Part shown: positions 25,852 through 34,952 of the stretch, piece after piece
Layout of the letters: the number at the start of each line of letters is the position of its first letter
Position numbering within the stretch: position 1 is the first letter of the stretch
Source of the DNA: Porphyrobacter sp.
GTDB lineage: Bacteria; Pseudomonadota; Alphaproteobacteria; Sphingomonadales; Sphingomonadaceae
Assembly: GCA_017744315.1 (NCBI GenBank)
Contig: JAGIBN010000006.1
Span: 62,001 to 126,000, forward strand
DNA: 64,000 nt
Direction of reading: 5' to 3'
Notes under the pieces: generated by a model
Seen by the model: the letters and a program-made list of their open reading frames with translations, nothing else
Database searches by the model: none
What the model was told of the DNA's origin: nothing
Translations under genes and position numbers: made by a program

Positions 25852-27792
25852 TTATGGCAGAACGAACTTCACCCCGGCATAGACCGCCCTGCCCGCCGTG
25901 CCGTAGCTGAGGACCTCCTCGTAATCGGAATCGAGCGCGTTCTCCAAGCGGCCGAACAGTTCGATCGTGTCGCTAACGCGATACCCTGCCGCGATCCTTA
26001 CGAGGGTGTAGGCTCGCAGCGCGGTCTTCTCGGCCATGAAGCCGTTGGAGAAGTAGTTCCTGAAGTCGTTGTCGAGCCGCTCGCCATTGTAGATCAAGCT
26101 CGCGCTGAAATTTCCGCGGGCCGATGGTCCGAATGTTCCGTTGACGTCGAAGCTCGCCTGATTCTTCGGACGGAGCACCTCTGGGGTGCCGTCGATATCC
26201 TTGGCATCGAGGTAGGTGTAGCTCCCGCCCAGGCTGATCCAGCCGAGATTGAACCGCGCGCTCAGTTCCACGCCCTCGCGCGTGCTTTCGCCAATGTCGT
26301 TGCCGATGGAGGGGAACTGATCGACGATCTCATTTTCGAGCGTGGAGTTGAAGTAGGTCAGGTCGATCTGGAACCGGTCGTCGAGCAGTCGCTGCTCCAG
26401 CCCGAGATCGAAGCCCTTGGCGCGTTCGGGCACGAGATCGGGATTGCCGACGAAGGTGCCAGGGACGAAACCGAACTGTTCGAAGAAGGTCGGGTTCGTC
26501 ACGCCCGTGCCGTAGCTCGCATGAAGCCGGGTAGAGCCGAGCACCCAGGAGCCCGCCAGACTGTAGGTCGTCGCATCCCCGAACGCGTCGTTGTCGTCGT
26601 GGCGAACGGCGGCGCGCAGGAACAGGTTCTTGAACAGATCCAGACGGTACTCCGCCCCGAAGCCGAGGAGGCTGCGCTTCTGGCGGGCGAGCTGGCTTGG
26701 GTCGGTTGGGAAGGTATTGCGGAAGCGCTCTTCCTCATGCTCGAGGAAGACGGTCACATTGTGGACGGCATCGGCGAACGCGGGTGTGTCGAAACCGATC
26801 GTGCTCCGCGCCGCAAGGGTCACGCGGTCGCCCTCGTTGCCGAAGCTGTCGATCGAGCCGAACCCGCCCGTACTCTCGTCCCCGGAATAGGCGGCGGAGA
26901 GCACGGTTTCCCAGCGATCGACCGGCTCGAGCGTCAGGGCAACGCCGCCCGAAACGTTGCGCGTGTCGGAATAGCTGTCGTCGTCGATGGCGAGGCCCTG
27001 CAGCGGGCCGCCGGAGAAGTCGAAGCCGTCGGTGTCGGTCGCCTTGTCGACGAGCCTGAGTGAAGCGTCGACGCGGGCGATCTCGGCCAGCTTCGCGCCG
27101 CCGCGCCAATAGAGCGTGAGGTTGCGGTCGCCATCGGGCTCGGTGCCGATCGCGGCCGAGCTGAAGCCGTCGGTGCGGCGATAGATGGCGCTGGCCGAAA
27201 CGAATGTCTCCCGGTCGCCGACGGTAAGGCCGGCGCGGCCGAACAGGCTGTCGTAGGTGCCATATTCGGCGGCAGCATCGAAGGCCGGCCCGTCGCCGCC
27301 CTTGGTGATGACATTGATCACGCCGGCTAGGGCGTTCGAACCGTAAAGGCCGCTCTGAGGGCCGCGGAGGACTTCGACCCGGTCGATGTTGTCGGCAAGG
27401 AGCGTGGAGAAATCGAACTCTCCCGAACCGACCGGCGCAACCTCGATCCCATCGATCAGCACGAGCACGTGATTGGCTTCCGCCCCGCGGATGCGCACCT
27501 GGGTCAGCGAGCCGAACGAACCGCCCTGGCTGACAGCCACGCCGGGCACTTCGCGCAGGATGTCCTGCAGGTAGGCGGTGTGCCGGCTTTCGATCTCGTC
27601 GCCTTCGATGACCGTGAGGGTATTGCCGATCTGCTCCCGCTCGACCGGGATGGTCGTGCCAGTGACCACGATCGTGTTCGCCTCTTGCGCCATTGCCGGG
27701 GTGGCCAACGGCAGCAGCGCCCCAGCGAGCCAAATCGCGCCATGGTGCGCGGCGCGCTTGCGGCTGTTCGACGATCGGATGACGGCCCCCAT
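25852..27792 (-). CDS. btuB: TonB-dependent outer-membrane receptor (BtuB-like)
   Basis: The 646-residue receptor has a signal peptide (about 12-36), a TonB-box region after ANTIVVTGTTIP, a plug domain (EIESRHTAYLQDILREVPGV, RIRGAEANHVLVLIDGIEV, VEVLRGPQSGLYGSNALAGV) and a 22-strand barrel ending in an aromatic-rich terminal strand (AVYAGVKFVLP). The plug is of the BtuB type, so cobalamin is a good guess. Iron-siderophore or haem uptake is not excluded. The three ABC importer genes lie directly upstream on the same strand (92 bases to the ATPase stop). No cobalamin riboswitch is seen. Confidence 0.85.
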   Translation of the reverse strand: MGAVIRSSNSRKRAAHHGAIWLAGALLPLATPAMAQEANTIVVTGTTIPVEREQIGNTLTVIEGDEIESRHTAYLQDILREVPGVAVSQGGSFGSLTQVRIRGAEANHVLVLIDGIEVAPVGSGEFDFSTLLADNIDRVEVLRGPQSGLYGSNALAGVINVITKGGDGPAFDAAAEYGTYDSLFGRAGLTVGDRETFVSASAIYRRTDGFSSAAIGTEPDGDRNLTLYWRGGAKLAEIARVDASLRLVDKATDTDGFDFSGGPLQGLAIDDDSYSDTRNVSGGVALTLEPVDRWETVLSAAYSGDESTGGFGSIDSFGNEGDRVTLAARSTIGFDTPAFADAVHNVTVFLEHEEERFRNTFPTDPSQLARQKRSLLGFGAEYRLDLFKNLFLRAAVRHDDNDAFGDATTYSLAGSWVLGSTRLHASYGTGVTNPTFFEQFGFVPGTFVGNPDLVPERAKGFDLGLEQRLLDDRFQIDLTYFNSTLENEIVDQFPSIGNDIGESTREGVELSARFNLGWISLGGSYTYLDAKDIDGTPEVLRPKNQASFDVNGTFGPSARGNFSASLIYNGERLDNDFRNYFSNGFMAEKTALRAYTLVRIAAGYRVSDTIELFGRLENALDSDYEEVLSYGTAGRAVYAGVKFVLP

Positions 27793-27884
27793 GAATACTC
27801 CCTGCTTCGCTTTGCGCGACAATTGCCGCCGCCGATGGCGCCGAACACGCGCTTCTGCAAAGTTATTTACGGTAAAGCCGCGCG

Positions 27885-28667
27885 TTACAGCGGCGAGCGG
27901 GGGACGAAATCGACCGTGGCGGTGGCCGTGCCGGCACCTGCGACGCAAGCTTCCACCTCGAACACCTGGCGCAGCAAGGCGGGGGTCAGGGTCTGCGCGG
28001 TCGGTCCAGAAGCGACAAGCTTCCCATCGCTCATCACCGCAACCTGAGTGGCATAGCGCGCGGCGAGGGTCAGATCGTGGAGTGAGGCGACGACAAGCTT
28101 GCCCTGATCGGCGAGCGCGCGGAGCCGGATCATTCCATCGAGCGCATGCCGTGGATCAAGTCCGGCAAGCGGCTCGTCGACCAAAAGCACCGCCGGATCG
28201 CCCACCAGCGCGCGGGCAAGCATGGCGCGGGCGAGTTCTCCGCCAGAGAGCGTGGTGGCGGGTTGGTCGCGATGGGCGGTGAGGTCTGCGGCTTCCAGGG
28301 CCGTCGCGACGCGCGCGCGCATGGCTTCGGGCAGCCCACCGAACGCCGGCAATTGAGGAAGCAGCCCCAGAGCTACCAGCCGCTCCACCGACACCGGCCA
28401 TTCGGCGCGCGGGTTCTGCGGCAAATAGGCACGGACCCGGGCAAGCTCGCGGCGGTCGAAAGCCGGAAGCGCCGTGCCGTCGAGCCGCGCCGTGCCGCCG
28501 TCCGGCCTCAGCAGGCCCGCAAGAACCGACAGGAGTGTCGACTTGCCAGCACCATTCGGGCCGATGAGTGCGACAAGCTGTCCGCCTTCGAGCTCGAGGT
28601 TCACCTCGTTCACGATGGCGCGCCCGCCCCGCGCCACGGTTACCGCTTCGACTTCGATCCGGCTCAT
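27885..28667 (-). CDS. btuD: ABC importer ATPase (BtuD/FecE type)
   Basis: A 260-residue ATPase with Walker A GPNGAGKST, Q-loop LPQNPRAEW, signature LSGGELARAMLARAL, Walker B VLLVDEPLAGLD and switch SLHDLTLAARYA. It energises the permease upstream, whose stop overlaps this ATG by four bases. The frame is open further upstream; the ATG at 28667 is chosen because it starts the domain. Substrate class is set by the receptor and binding protein. Confidence 0.88.
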   Translation of the reverse strand: MSRIEVEAVTVARGGRAIVNEVNLELEGGQLVALIGPNGAGKSTLLSVLAGLLRPDGGTARLDGTALPAFDRRELARVRAYLPQNPRAEWPVSVERLVALGLLPQLPAFGGLPEAMRARVATALEAADLTAHRDQPATTLSGGELARAMLARALVGDPAVLLVDEPLAGLDPRHALDGMIRLRALADQGKLVVASLHDLTLAARYATQVAVMSDGKLVASGPTAQTLTPALLRQVFEVEACVAGAGTATATVDFVPRSPL

Positions 28668-29650
28668 GGCGACATCCGCCGTAACCGGGCGACGAGCCAG
28701 AAGAAGAACGGCGTGCCGACAAGGCTCGTCAGCACCCCGAGCTTTACTTCCTGATCCGTCGGAATGATCCGCGTCGCAACGTCGGCGAACAGCAGCAGGA
28801 TCGCCCCGAACAGCGCCGAAGGAAGCAGCACACGGCTCGCCTGGTGGCCCACGAACGGCCGGACGAGATGCGGTGCCAGCAGGCCAATGAAGCCGATCGC
28901 TCCTGTCACCGCCGTGGCCGCGCCCACCGACAAGGCCGTCCCGGCCAACGCAAGAAACCGAGTGCGCGAAAGGTCGATGCCCAGGCTTTGGGCCTGCGCC
29001 TCTCCCAGTGTGAGGGCATCGAGGTCTCGCGCGGTCAGCGCCAGGCAGAGCCATCCGGCGAGGATGAAGGGCGCCGCCAGCAGGACCTGGCTCCAGTCCC
29101 GATCCGCCAGCGAACCGAGCATCCAGATCGTCATCTCGTACGCGGCGTAGGGATTGGGTGCGAAGTTCAAGGCGAGGCTGAGGCCTGCGCCCATCAGGCC
29201 CGACACGGCGACACCCGCGAGGATCATGGTCAAGGTACCGCCCCGCCCCGCCGCCAGGGTCAGCGAGGCGGCCGCCAGGGCTCCGGCGATGCCAAGGATC
29301 GGCGTGGCTAGGGCGAAGGTGCCCGAAAGACCGAAGTAAATCGCGATCACCGCGCCGAGCGCTGCACCTGGCGAAACACCGAGCAGGCCGGGTTCGGCGA
29401 GCGGATTGCGCAGCAGCCCCTGCAGCGTGGCCCCGGCCAGGCCGAGCGTGGCTCCGGCGAGGACAGCGAGGACCGTGCGCGGCATACGAAGCTCGGAAAG
29501 GATCAGCCAGGGCAGGTTCGGCTTCGGCTCGAACAGGCTACCCGCCAGGACCGCGGGATCGAGCGAGACCCGTCCCGTGCCGAGCGAGAGCAGCACGCCT
29601 GCGACGAGAAGCAACGCCGCGAGCAGCGGCCAGGCCCGGCCGCCTACCAT
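28664..29650 (-). CDS. btuC: ABC importer permease (BtuC/FecCD family)
   Basis: The 328-residue membrane protein has about ten helices and the FecCD family blocks LRMPRTVLAVLAGATLGLAG, LQGLLRNPLAEPGLLGVSPG and the C-terminal GAIGFIGLLAPHLVR. It imports corrinoid or iron chelate across the inner membrane. It starts in a 7-base overlap with the binding-protein gene. Confidence 0.9.
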   Translation of the reverse strand: MVGGRAWPLLAALLLVAGVLLSLGTGRVSLDPAVLAGSLFEPKPNLPWLILSELRMPRTVLAVLAGATLGLAGATLQGLLRNPLAEPGLLGVSPGAALGAVIAIYFGLSGTFALATPILGIAGALAAASLTLAAGRGGTLTMILAGVAVSGLMGAGLSLALNFAPNPYAAYEMTIWMLGSLADRDWSQVLLAAPFILAGWLCLALTARDLDALTLGEAQAQSLGIDLSRTRFLALAGTALSVGAATAVTGAIGFIGLLAPHLVRPFVGHQASRVLLPSALFGAILLLFADVATRIIPTDQEVKLGVLTSLVGTPFFFWLVARLRRMSP

Positions 29651-30534
29651 GTCATGGGGCCTTGCGGCACTTTGGCGAGCGCCGCGCGCAGCGCGATCGC
29701 GGCGTCGGCCGATTGCGGCAACCCGCAGGCGTAGAGCGAGGCCGGATAGGAAATCCGCCGTCCGGCATAGGCCCGGCGGATCGCCGGATGTTCGGAAACG
29801 GCATCGCGCAAGGCCGGTCCGTCGTAGCGGTCTTCACCGCGCATGATCGCGTCGGGGCGAGCGGCCAGCAGTTCTTCGACGCCGAACGTCGAATAGCTCG
29901 CATCGGGCACGCGGCGCGCGAGATTGACGGCGCCCGCCCGTCGGATGATCTCATCGGTCAAGGTGCCGGCGCCGGGCACCGCGTCGCCACTGCTCCACGC
30001 GGCCACTTCAAGCGGGCGCGCCGGGCGATCCTGTTCGAGCAAGGCGAGCTTGGCGTCCATTTCGGCAATCAGCGCTTCGGCCCGTTCGGGTTCACCGACT
30101 GCCGCACCCATTTGCCGGGTAATGCGGCGAATGTCTGCGAAGCTGTTGGCGGCATCGATCTTGACCAAGGGCGCCCCGACCTTGCCCGCCAGACGCTGCA
30201 TCACCGAAGCCGACCAGGGGCTCGTGAGGATCAAGTCGGGCTGCTGTGCGACGACTTCCTCTGCCGAGCCATGGTTGATCGCAACCCCGGCATCGGCCCC
30301 GGGCAGCAGGACCTGCACCGGATCGTGCGCCAGGAAAGTGATCGAGGCGATCCGTTCCTTGGGCACCAACATGAGCAGCAGAATGTCGCTGCACAGATTG
30401 GTGGACATGATGCGCTGCGGTTTGCCGGAAGGCACGAGCTTGCTCGACCCGCTCGAAGCAGAGGCCGCGGTCAAGCAGGCCATCGCGGCGAGGAAGGCCG
30501 CAAAGGCGCCGATCCGAAGCCTCCCCCATTTCAT
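29644..30534 (-). CDS. btuF: ABC importer periplasmic binding protein (BtuF/FhuD type)
   Basis: A 296-residue class III solute-binding protein with a signal peptide (about 1-26) and the usual start of the mature fold (PQRIMSTNLCSDILLLMLVP), then VVAQQPDLILTSPWSA and GVEELLAARPDAIM. It captures the ligand and passes it to the BtuCD-like pair. It heads the operon btuF-btuC-btuD followed by the receptor. A 190-base upstream gap holds a palindromic repeat and no recognised riboswitch. Confidence 0.85.
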   Translation of the reverse strand: MKWGRLRIGAFAAFLAAMACLTAASASSGSSKLVPSGKPQRIMSTNLCSDILLLMLVPKERIASITFLAHDPVQVLLPGADAGVAINHGSAEEVVAQQPDLILTSPWSASVMQRLAGKVGAPLVKIDAANSFADIRRITRQMGAAVGEPERAEALIAEMDAKLALLEQDRPARPLEVAAWSSGDAVPGAGTLTDEIIRRAGAVNLARRVPDASYSTFGVEELLAARPDAIMRGEDRYDGPALRDAVSEHPAIRRAYAGRRISYPASLYACGLPQSADAAIALRAALAKVPQGPMTW

Positions 30535-30631
30535 GCCCCGCGCCGCTCCTGCCTCTATTCGTCTTCAGATACTCAATGGCGGGCGCTTATCGTCCCACCG
30601 TGGGCGAAGGTCCAGCGCGGCCAGGCGCAAA

Positions 30632-30716
30632 CTTCGTCATCATCGCGAAAGCGGGACTTTGTCGGTACGTCCCGTAGTTCCGCCGTGGATTCCCGACTTT
30701 CGCGGGAATGACGAAG
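30632..30716. repeat. interrupted palindromic intergenic repeat
   Basis: Two long arms face each other: CTTCGTCAT...CGCGAAAG (30632-30640 and 30644-30651) pairs with CTTTCGCG...ATGACGAAG (30697-30704 and 30708-30716). The centre holds a short GGGAC/GTCCC pair. The arm CTTTCGCGGGAATGACGAAG resembles a short palindromic repeat family seen in many alphaproteobacterial genomes. It lies between the binding-protein gene start and the convergent end of the MarR-like gene. Confidence 0.7.
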
Positions 30717-30726
30717 AGAGGGGGTG

Positions 30727-31722
30727 TTAGGTCAGCTTCGCGGTGCTTTTCCCCACTTCGGCGAAATAACGCGCCATCATGTCCGCAGCTCGATCGGTGA
30801 GCGCGATGAAAGCGCGCCGTCGGTCCGCGTCATCTTCGTTCCGCTGAAGCAGGCCCGCCTCGATCATCTGGCCAATCCACCGCAGCGCAGTCGTGGGCGG
30901 GACGCCGCTGGCGATGCAGAGCGAGGTGACCGAGACGCGGATGGCCTCGATACGCGCGGCAGTGAGATCGAGCAGGATGTCCCATGCCGGATCGGCGAAC
31001 AGCGCCCCATCGAAGAACCGTGTTCGCACATGGCGGTTGCGGATGATCCGACGGATCGTCCTGGCGTCGGGCAACGATGGCTTGGCCCCCGAAGCCAGCC
31101 TTCCGCCCGCCTTCGGCTTTTCGCCCGCGAACTCCGACCCAGGGCTTTCGAGACCGAGCCCCTTTCCTTCACCGAAAATCGCCGCATGCCCGACGCCGAA
31201 CTGATCGAGGCGTTGGGCAATTTCCCCGACCTGCTCAATCAGCCGCAGCAGGGTGCCGCGGTCTTCTTCGGACAGCTCACGAAGGCGGAGGTTGGAAAAG
31301 CGAGTGAGCGCCCGGCCCAGGGCGATAATGCGATCGGCCCGGCTTGGGTCCACCAGGATCTGCGCGTCCGACTGATCACAACAGGCGAACACGTCATCGA
31401 GCGCCTCGATCGAAGTCGAAACGATCAGATGAGCGGCGGAGTGCTTCGCGCGAATGTCCAACCGCGACAGGGCCGCCAGCACCGCGGCATCGGCCAGAGG
31501 ACAATCGACCAGCACCACTTCGCCGATCGGCCGAGCCTCCCCATCGTGCAGCGCCGCCACCGGCCCGCATTCGCGCACGGCCATCCCCGCCGCCATGGCG
31601 TCATCGCGAATCTGGTCCCGGAGATGTTCCCGATCGGCAAAGATCGACACCGCGAGCGGCATTCCGGCCGGTCCGGTCGCCTGCGTGTCCGGTGATGCGT
31701 AAGGAAAATCGGCGTGCCGCAT
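30727..31722 (-). CDS. MarR-like regulator with N-terminal receiver-like domain
   Basis: A 331-residue protein. Residues 20-145 resemble a receiver fold: VSIFADREHLRDQIRD as a first strand, and an aspartate in VVLVDCPLADAAVLAAL at the phosphorylation position. A helix with the string TRFSNLRLRELSEEDRGTLLRLIEQ connects to the C-terminal winged helix (VTSLCIASGVPPTTALRWI, with wing RNEDDADRRRAFIALT), of MarR type. The lysine expected in receivers is not seen. Genes of this type are known in sphingomonads, where their targets are unclear. The strong ribosome binding site AGGAGGAG at the ATG (31722) fixes the start. Confidence 0.75.
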   Translation of the reverse strand: MRHADFPYASPDTQATGPAGMPLAVSIFADREHLRDQIRDDAMAAGMAVRECGPVAALHDGEARPIGEVVLVDCPLADAAVLAALSRLDIRAKHSAAHLIVSTSIEALDDVFACCDQSDAQILVDPSRADRIIALGRALTRFSNLRLRELSEEDRGTLLRLIEQVGEIAQRLDQFGVGHAAIFGEGKGLGLESPGSEFAGEKPKAGGRLASGAKPSLPDARTIRRIIRNRHVRTRFFDGALFADPAWDILLDLTAARIEAIRVSVTSLCIASGVPPTTALRWIGQMIEAGLLQRNEDDADRRRAFIALTDRAADMMARYFAEVGKSTAKLT

Positions 31723-31732
31723 GGACTCCTCC

Positions 31733-31746
31733 TGATGAGAACATCA
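31733..31746. promoter_or_regulatory. short inverted repeat upstream of the MarR-like gene
   Basis: TGATG-N4-CATCA lies 10 bases upstream of the start codon, close to the ribosome binding site. It is followed by the repeated GAACAT. Its use as an autoregulatory site is a guess. Confidence 0.25.
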
Positions 31747-31776
31747 TAGGAACATTTATCGGCAAGTCAAGTAATT

Positions 31777-32274
31777 TCAGTTTGTTATCTCAATCGGGGT
31801 GCCGTCCGGTATCAGCCGCCACAGCTCCGCGATCTCGGCATTGTCGAGCGCGATGCAGCCGTCGGTCCAGTCGCCCGGCAGCCGCCCGGCGGGAAGCCAG
31901 TTCGGCTGCCCGTGAATGAAGATCGCACCGCCAGGGGAGCGGCCGCGTGACCGGGCGAAGTCGGTGTCCGCGGCGTTGGGATAGGAGATATGCAGGCTGA
32001 GGTGATAGGCGCTCTGCGGGTTGCGGTAGTCGATGGTGTAAACCCCTTCGGGCGTCCGCTCGTCACCTTCGAAGCGCTTGTGGCCTTCCGGTGCATCGCC
32101 GAGTTGCAGTCCTTGGTAGGTGCGGATCGGCATGCCGCCGGAATAGAGCGTCAGCACTCGCTCGGATTTGTCCACTCGCACATAGTCGACGAGCGGCAGG
32201 TCATCGACTTCGGCCTGCGCCGAGCCGCATCCGGCAAGGATCATGGCAAGGAGAGACGGACGGAGCCAGCGCAT
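31777..32274 (-). CDS. L,D-transpeptidase (YkuD) lipoprotein
   Basis: A 165-residue YkuD-fold enzyme with lipobox AMILAGCGS (Cys16). The catalytic block has H121 in IFIHGQPNW and C140 in WTDGCIALDNAEI, matching HxxxxxxxxxxxxxxS/TxGC. It cross-links peptidoglycan 3-3 or attaches proteins to it, at the periplasmic face. Only the YkuD domain is present, with no LysM. The ATG at 32274 starts the signal peptide; the open frame extends upstream without one. It lies 36 bases after the methyltransferase stop. Confidence 0.85.
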   Translation of the reverse strand: MRWLRPSLLAMILAGCGSAQAEVDDLPLVDYVRVDKSERVLTLYSGGMPIRTYQGLQLGDAPEGHKRFEGDERTPEGVYTIDYRNPQSAYHLSLHISYPNAADTDFARSRGRSPGGAIFIHGQPNWLPAGRLPGDWTDGCIALDNAEIAELWRLIPDGTPIEITN

Positions 32275-32310
32275 CGGCAGGCTATGCCCGACGCCGCTGG
32301 CCCAAGGCAA

Positions 32311-33042
32311 TCAGCGAAGCCGTTCGCCTACCAGCGTGCCCTTGGCGCCCGGGAGCAGGGTGAAGCGGAAGTCCGGCCAGTCGCGCCGCCAGCGCTGGGC
32401 CACGACGCGTTCTCCGGGACGAGCGGCATCGTCGAGCAGGATCATCCCGCCGGGCACGATGCGCTCGAACAAGCATTCCGCCCGTCCGCGAATGAACGGG
32501 TTCAGCGACCACGGTGGACCGTCGATCACCAGCAGGTCGATCTCACGCGGCACCGAGCCCAAGTCATACCAGGTGTGCGACCATTCGGAGGGATCTTCCA
32601 CCAACGGCGCATGGCGCATGTTCGCCTGCACGCCGTGGCTTTCGAGCCATTGGCCGGTGGACACCACGAAATCGGCGTGTTGATCGAAACTGGTCAGCCG
32701 GCCGCCGCCGTTCAGCTCAAGCGCCTTGCCCAGCACCAGCGTCGAGGCGCCGCAACCGAGTTCGACCACTTCGCGCGGACGCAGCTTCTCGATCGCTTCG
32801 ACCATGCGCCAGAGGAACCAGGTGTCGGCCTTCCAACTGCCGAGATGCGGCAAGGCGTCATGCGGCAGGCCGAGCTTGTCGAGCAGCGCGTGCTTGTCCG
32901 TCAGCTTGCCGCCCCACAGGCTGCGCAGCAGCCAGGGCCACTGGATCGCACCCCAGGCTATGGTCAGGGCCTTTTCCGACAGCGGCCGGTCCGGACCTGT
33001 CGTTTCCAGCGGAAGAAAGCCGGTTTTCTCGCGGGATGTCAT
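32311..33042 (-). CDS. class I SAM-dependent methyltransferase, unknown substrate
   Basis: A 243-residue Rossmann-fold methyltransferase with motif I VVELGCGASTLVLGKAL, an acidic second motif SFDQHADF, and LLVIDGPPWS and PGGMILLDDAARPGE as motifs IV-V. The layout suggests the Methyltransf_24 or O-methyltransferase type. It sits 34 bases after purA and before the L,D-transpeptidase; the operon gives no clear clue to the substrate. Confidence 0.75.
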   Translation of the reverse strand: MTSREKTGFLPLETTGPDRPLSEKALTIAWGAIQWPWLLRSLWGGKLTDKHALLDKLGLPHDALPHLGSWKADTWFLWRMVEAIEKLRPREVVELGCGASTLVLGKALELNGGGRLTSFDQHADFVVSTGQWLESHGVQANMRHAPLVEDPSEWSHTWYDLGSVPREIDLLVIDGPPWSLNPFIRGRAECLFERIVPGGMILLDDAARPGERVVAQRWRRDWPDFRFTLLPGAKGTLVGERLR

Positions 33043-33076
33043 TGGGGCAGCATACTCCGCGCAGTGAATTTGAGGC

Positions 33077-34366
33077 TCAACCCTCGAACGGGTCTCGCAC
33101 CAGGATCGTATCGTCTCGTTCGGGGCTGGTCGAGACAGAAGCGACAGGACACTCGATCAGTTCCTCGATCCGACGGATGTACTTGATCGCCTGAGCCGGA
33201 AGATCGGCCCAGCGGCGTGCGCCGGCAGTAGTCTCGCTCCAGCCGTCCATTTCCTCGTAAACCGGCTCGAGCGCTTCCTGGTCGGCGGCGTTGGCGGGCA
33301 AGTAGTCGATCACTTCGCCGTGCAGGCGGTAGCCGGTGCAGATGCGAATCTTCTCGAAGCCGTCGAGCACGTCGAGCTTGGTCAGAGCGATGCCGGTCAC
33401 GCCGCTGATGGCGCAGCTCTGCCGCACGAGCACCGCGTCGAACCAGCCGCAACGGCGCTGGCGGCCGGTGACGGTGCCGAATTCATGACCGCGCTCGCCC
33501 AGGCGCTGGCCGTCGGCGTCGAACAGCTCGGTCGGGAATGGGCCCGAACCGACGCGGGTGGTGTAGGCCTTGACGATACCGAGCACGAAGCCGGCCGAGC
33601 CCGGCCCAAGCCCGCTGCCCGAAGCGACCGAGCCGCTGACGGTGTTGGAGCTGGTGACGAACGGATAAGTCCCGTGGTCGACGTCGAGCAGCACGCCCTG
33701 TGCGCCTTCGAACAGGATGCGCGAGCCCTTCTTGCGCTCTTCGCGCAGGCGCATCCACACCGGCTGCGAGTACTGCTGCACGAACGGCGCGATCTCGCTG
33801 AGCTTTTCCTTCAGCGCCGCGCGGTCGATCGGCGGTTCGCCGAAGCCGGCGCGCAAGGCGTCGTGGTGGGCGCAGAGGCGGTCGAGCTGCGGTTCCAGCT
33901 CATGGAGATGAGCGAGGTCGCACACGCGAATCGCGCGGCGGCCGACCTTGTCCTCATAAGCCGGGCCGATGCCGCGGCCGGTGGTGCCGATCTTGCCCTT
34001 GCCCGCGGCAGCTTCGCGCATCACGTCGAGCTCACTGTGGACGGGAAGGATCAGCGGGCAGTTGTCCGCGATGGCGAGGTTTGCCGGGGTGATCTTCACG
34101 CCCTGGCCTTCGAGCCGCTCGATCTCCGCCTTCAAGGCCCAGGGATCGAGCACCACGCCGTTGCCGATGATCGACAGCGTGCCGGTGACGATGCCCGAGG
34201 GGAGCAGGCTGAGCTTGTAGGTCGTGTTGCCGACGACAAGCGTGTGCCCGGCGTTGTGGCCGCCCTGGAAGCGGACGACTACGTCAGCCCGGCTAGCCAG
34301 CCAGTCGACGATCTTGCCTTTGCCTTCATCGCCCCACTGAGCGCCGATAACGGTTACGTTGGCCAA
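33077..34366 (-). CDS. purA: adenylosuccinate synthetase
   Basis: The 429-residue enzyme joins aspartate to IMP with GTP in purine synthesis. It opens with [10 protein letters not shown] and [13 protein letters not shown] (GTP-binding loop), and [23 protein letters not shown] and [20 protein letters not shown] are conserved. The start is the rare TTG at 34366, since the family start MANVTVIG aligns there. GGAAGG stands upstream. It is followed on the same strand by the methyltransferase and L,D-transpeptidase genes. Confidence 0.97.
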   Translation of the reverse strand: MANVTVIGAQWGDEGKGKIVDWLASRADVVVRFQGGHNAGHTLVVGNTTYKLSLLPSGIVTGTLSIIGNGVVLDPWALKAEIERLEGQGVKITPANLAIADNCPLILPVHSELDVMREAAAGKGKIGTTGRGIGPAYEDKVGRRAIRVCDLAHLHELEPQLDRLCAHHDALRAGFGEPPIDRAALKEKLSEIAPFVQQYSQPVWMRLREERKKGSRILFEGAQGVLLDVDHGTYPFVTSSNTVSGSVASGSGLGPGSAGFVLGIVKAYTTRVGSGPFPTELFDADGQRLGERGHEFGTVTGRQRRCGWFDAVLVRQSCAISGVTGIALTKLDVLDGFEKIRICTGYRLHGEVIDYLPANAADQEALEPVYEEMDGWSETTAGARRWADLPAQAIKYIRRIEELIECPVASVSTSPERDDTILVRDPFEG

Positions 34367-34388
34367 GGAGACGTGCCTTCCTGCGTGT

Positions 34389-34414
34389 AAAAAACCCGCG
34401 CGGCCCTAGGCCGC
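34389..34414 (-). terminator. hairpin between the membrane-protein gene and purA
   Basis: A GCGGCC/GGCCGC stem (34400-34405 with 34409-34414) is followed on the minus strand by GCGGGTTTTTT. The T-run makes it a plausible intrinsic terminator for the 34459-34866 gene, giving purA its own start of transcription. Confidence 0.55.
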
Positions 34415-34458
34415 TTGGCGCCGGAGGGCAAGGCACCCGGACGGACATTTCGGCCGGC

Positions 34459-34866
34459 TCAACTTCCGGTTTCACAATCCTCTGTCGCATCCAGCGCTTC
34501 TTCGAGCGGCGCTTCGGGATGAGTCTCGACATTGGCGAGCCCGGCCATGCGGCACAGGTCGTCCTGGAAAGCGTCCGCCGTGGGCGCGGAAGAAGCGCCG
34601 ATCAGGAATGCGGCGAAAGCCGGTACCGACAGGCCGATGGCCCAGAACAAGCCCTGAAAAGCCACGTCACTCAAAGTTCGGTAGGTGGCCGAATTGAATA
34701 CCGCGTCGGCGGCGGCGAGCAGGAGGCCGGCGATCAGCAGGTAGGCGACGAAAGCCAGGAACGGGGCACCGCTGATTCCCAGGCGGAAGGGGAACAGCGT
34801 AGCCGCCACAATCCACACCAGGACACCCAAGCCAAAGGCAGGTTCAGCGAGGATCCGGTCTTTCAT
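34459..34866 (-). CDS. four-helix membrane protein of unknown function
   Basis: A 135-residue protein with about four hydrophobic helices (around 11-25, 31-50, 65-90 and a weaker one). The C-terminal tail is acidic and has two cysteines plus a third at the end (LCRMAGLANVETHPEAPL then EDCETGS). Not recognised. It lies between hisZ and purA, where small membrane proteins occur in related genomes. Confidence 0.65.
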   Translation of the reverse strand: MKDRILAEPAFGLGVLVWIVAATLFPFRLGISGAPFLAFVAYLLIAGLLLAAADAVFNSATYRTLSDVAFQGLFWAIGLSVPAFAAFLIGASSAPTADAFQDDLCRMAGLANVETHPEAPLEEALDATEDCETGS

Positions 34867-34952
34867 TTACGGCGACCTCTAGCGCCAACTCACATCGCAT
34901 GCGGCTCGCTCCGCCCGACACTACGCCTGGGCCAGCAACCGCTCAACAATGG

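Noticed and set aside
30535..30726. Cobalamin riboswitch before the BtuF-like gene
   Set aside because: The gap lacks the conserved B12-box core and most of it is taken by the palindromic repeat.
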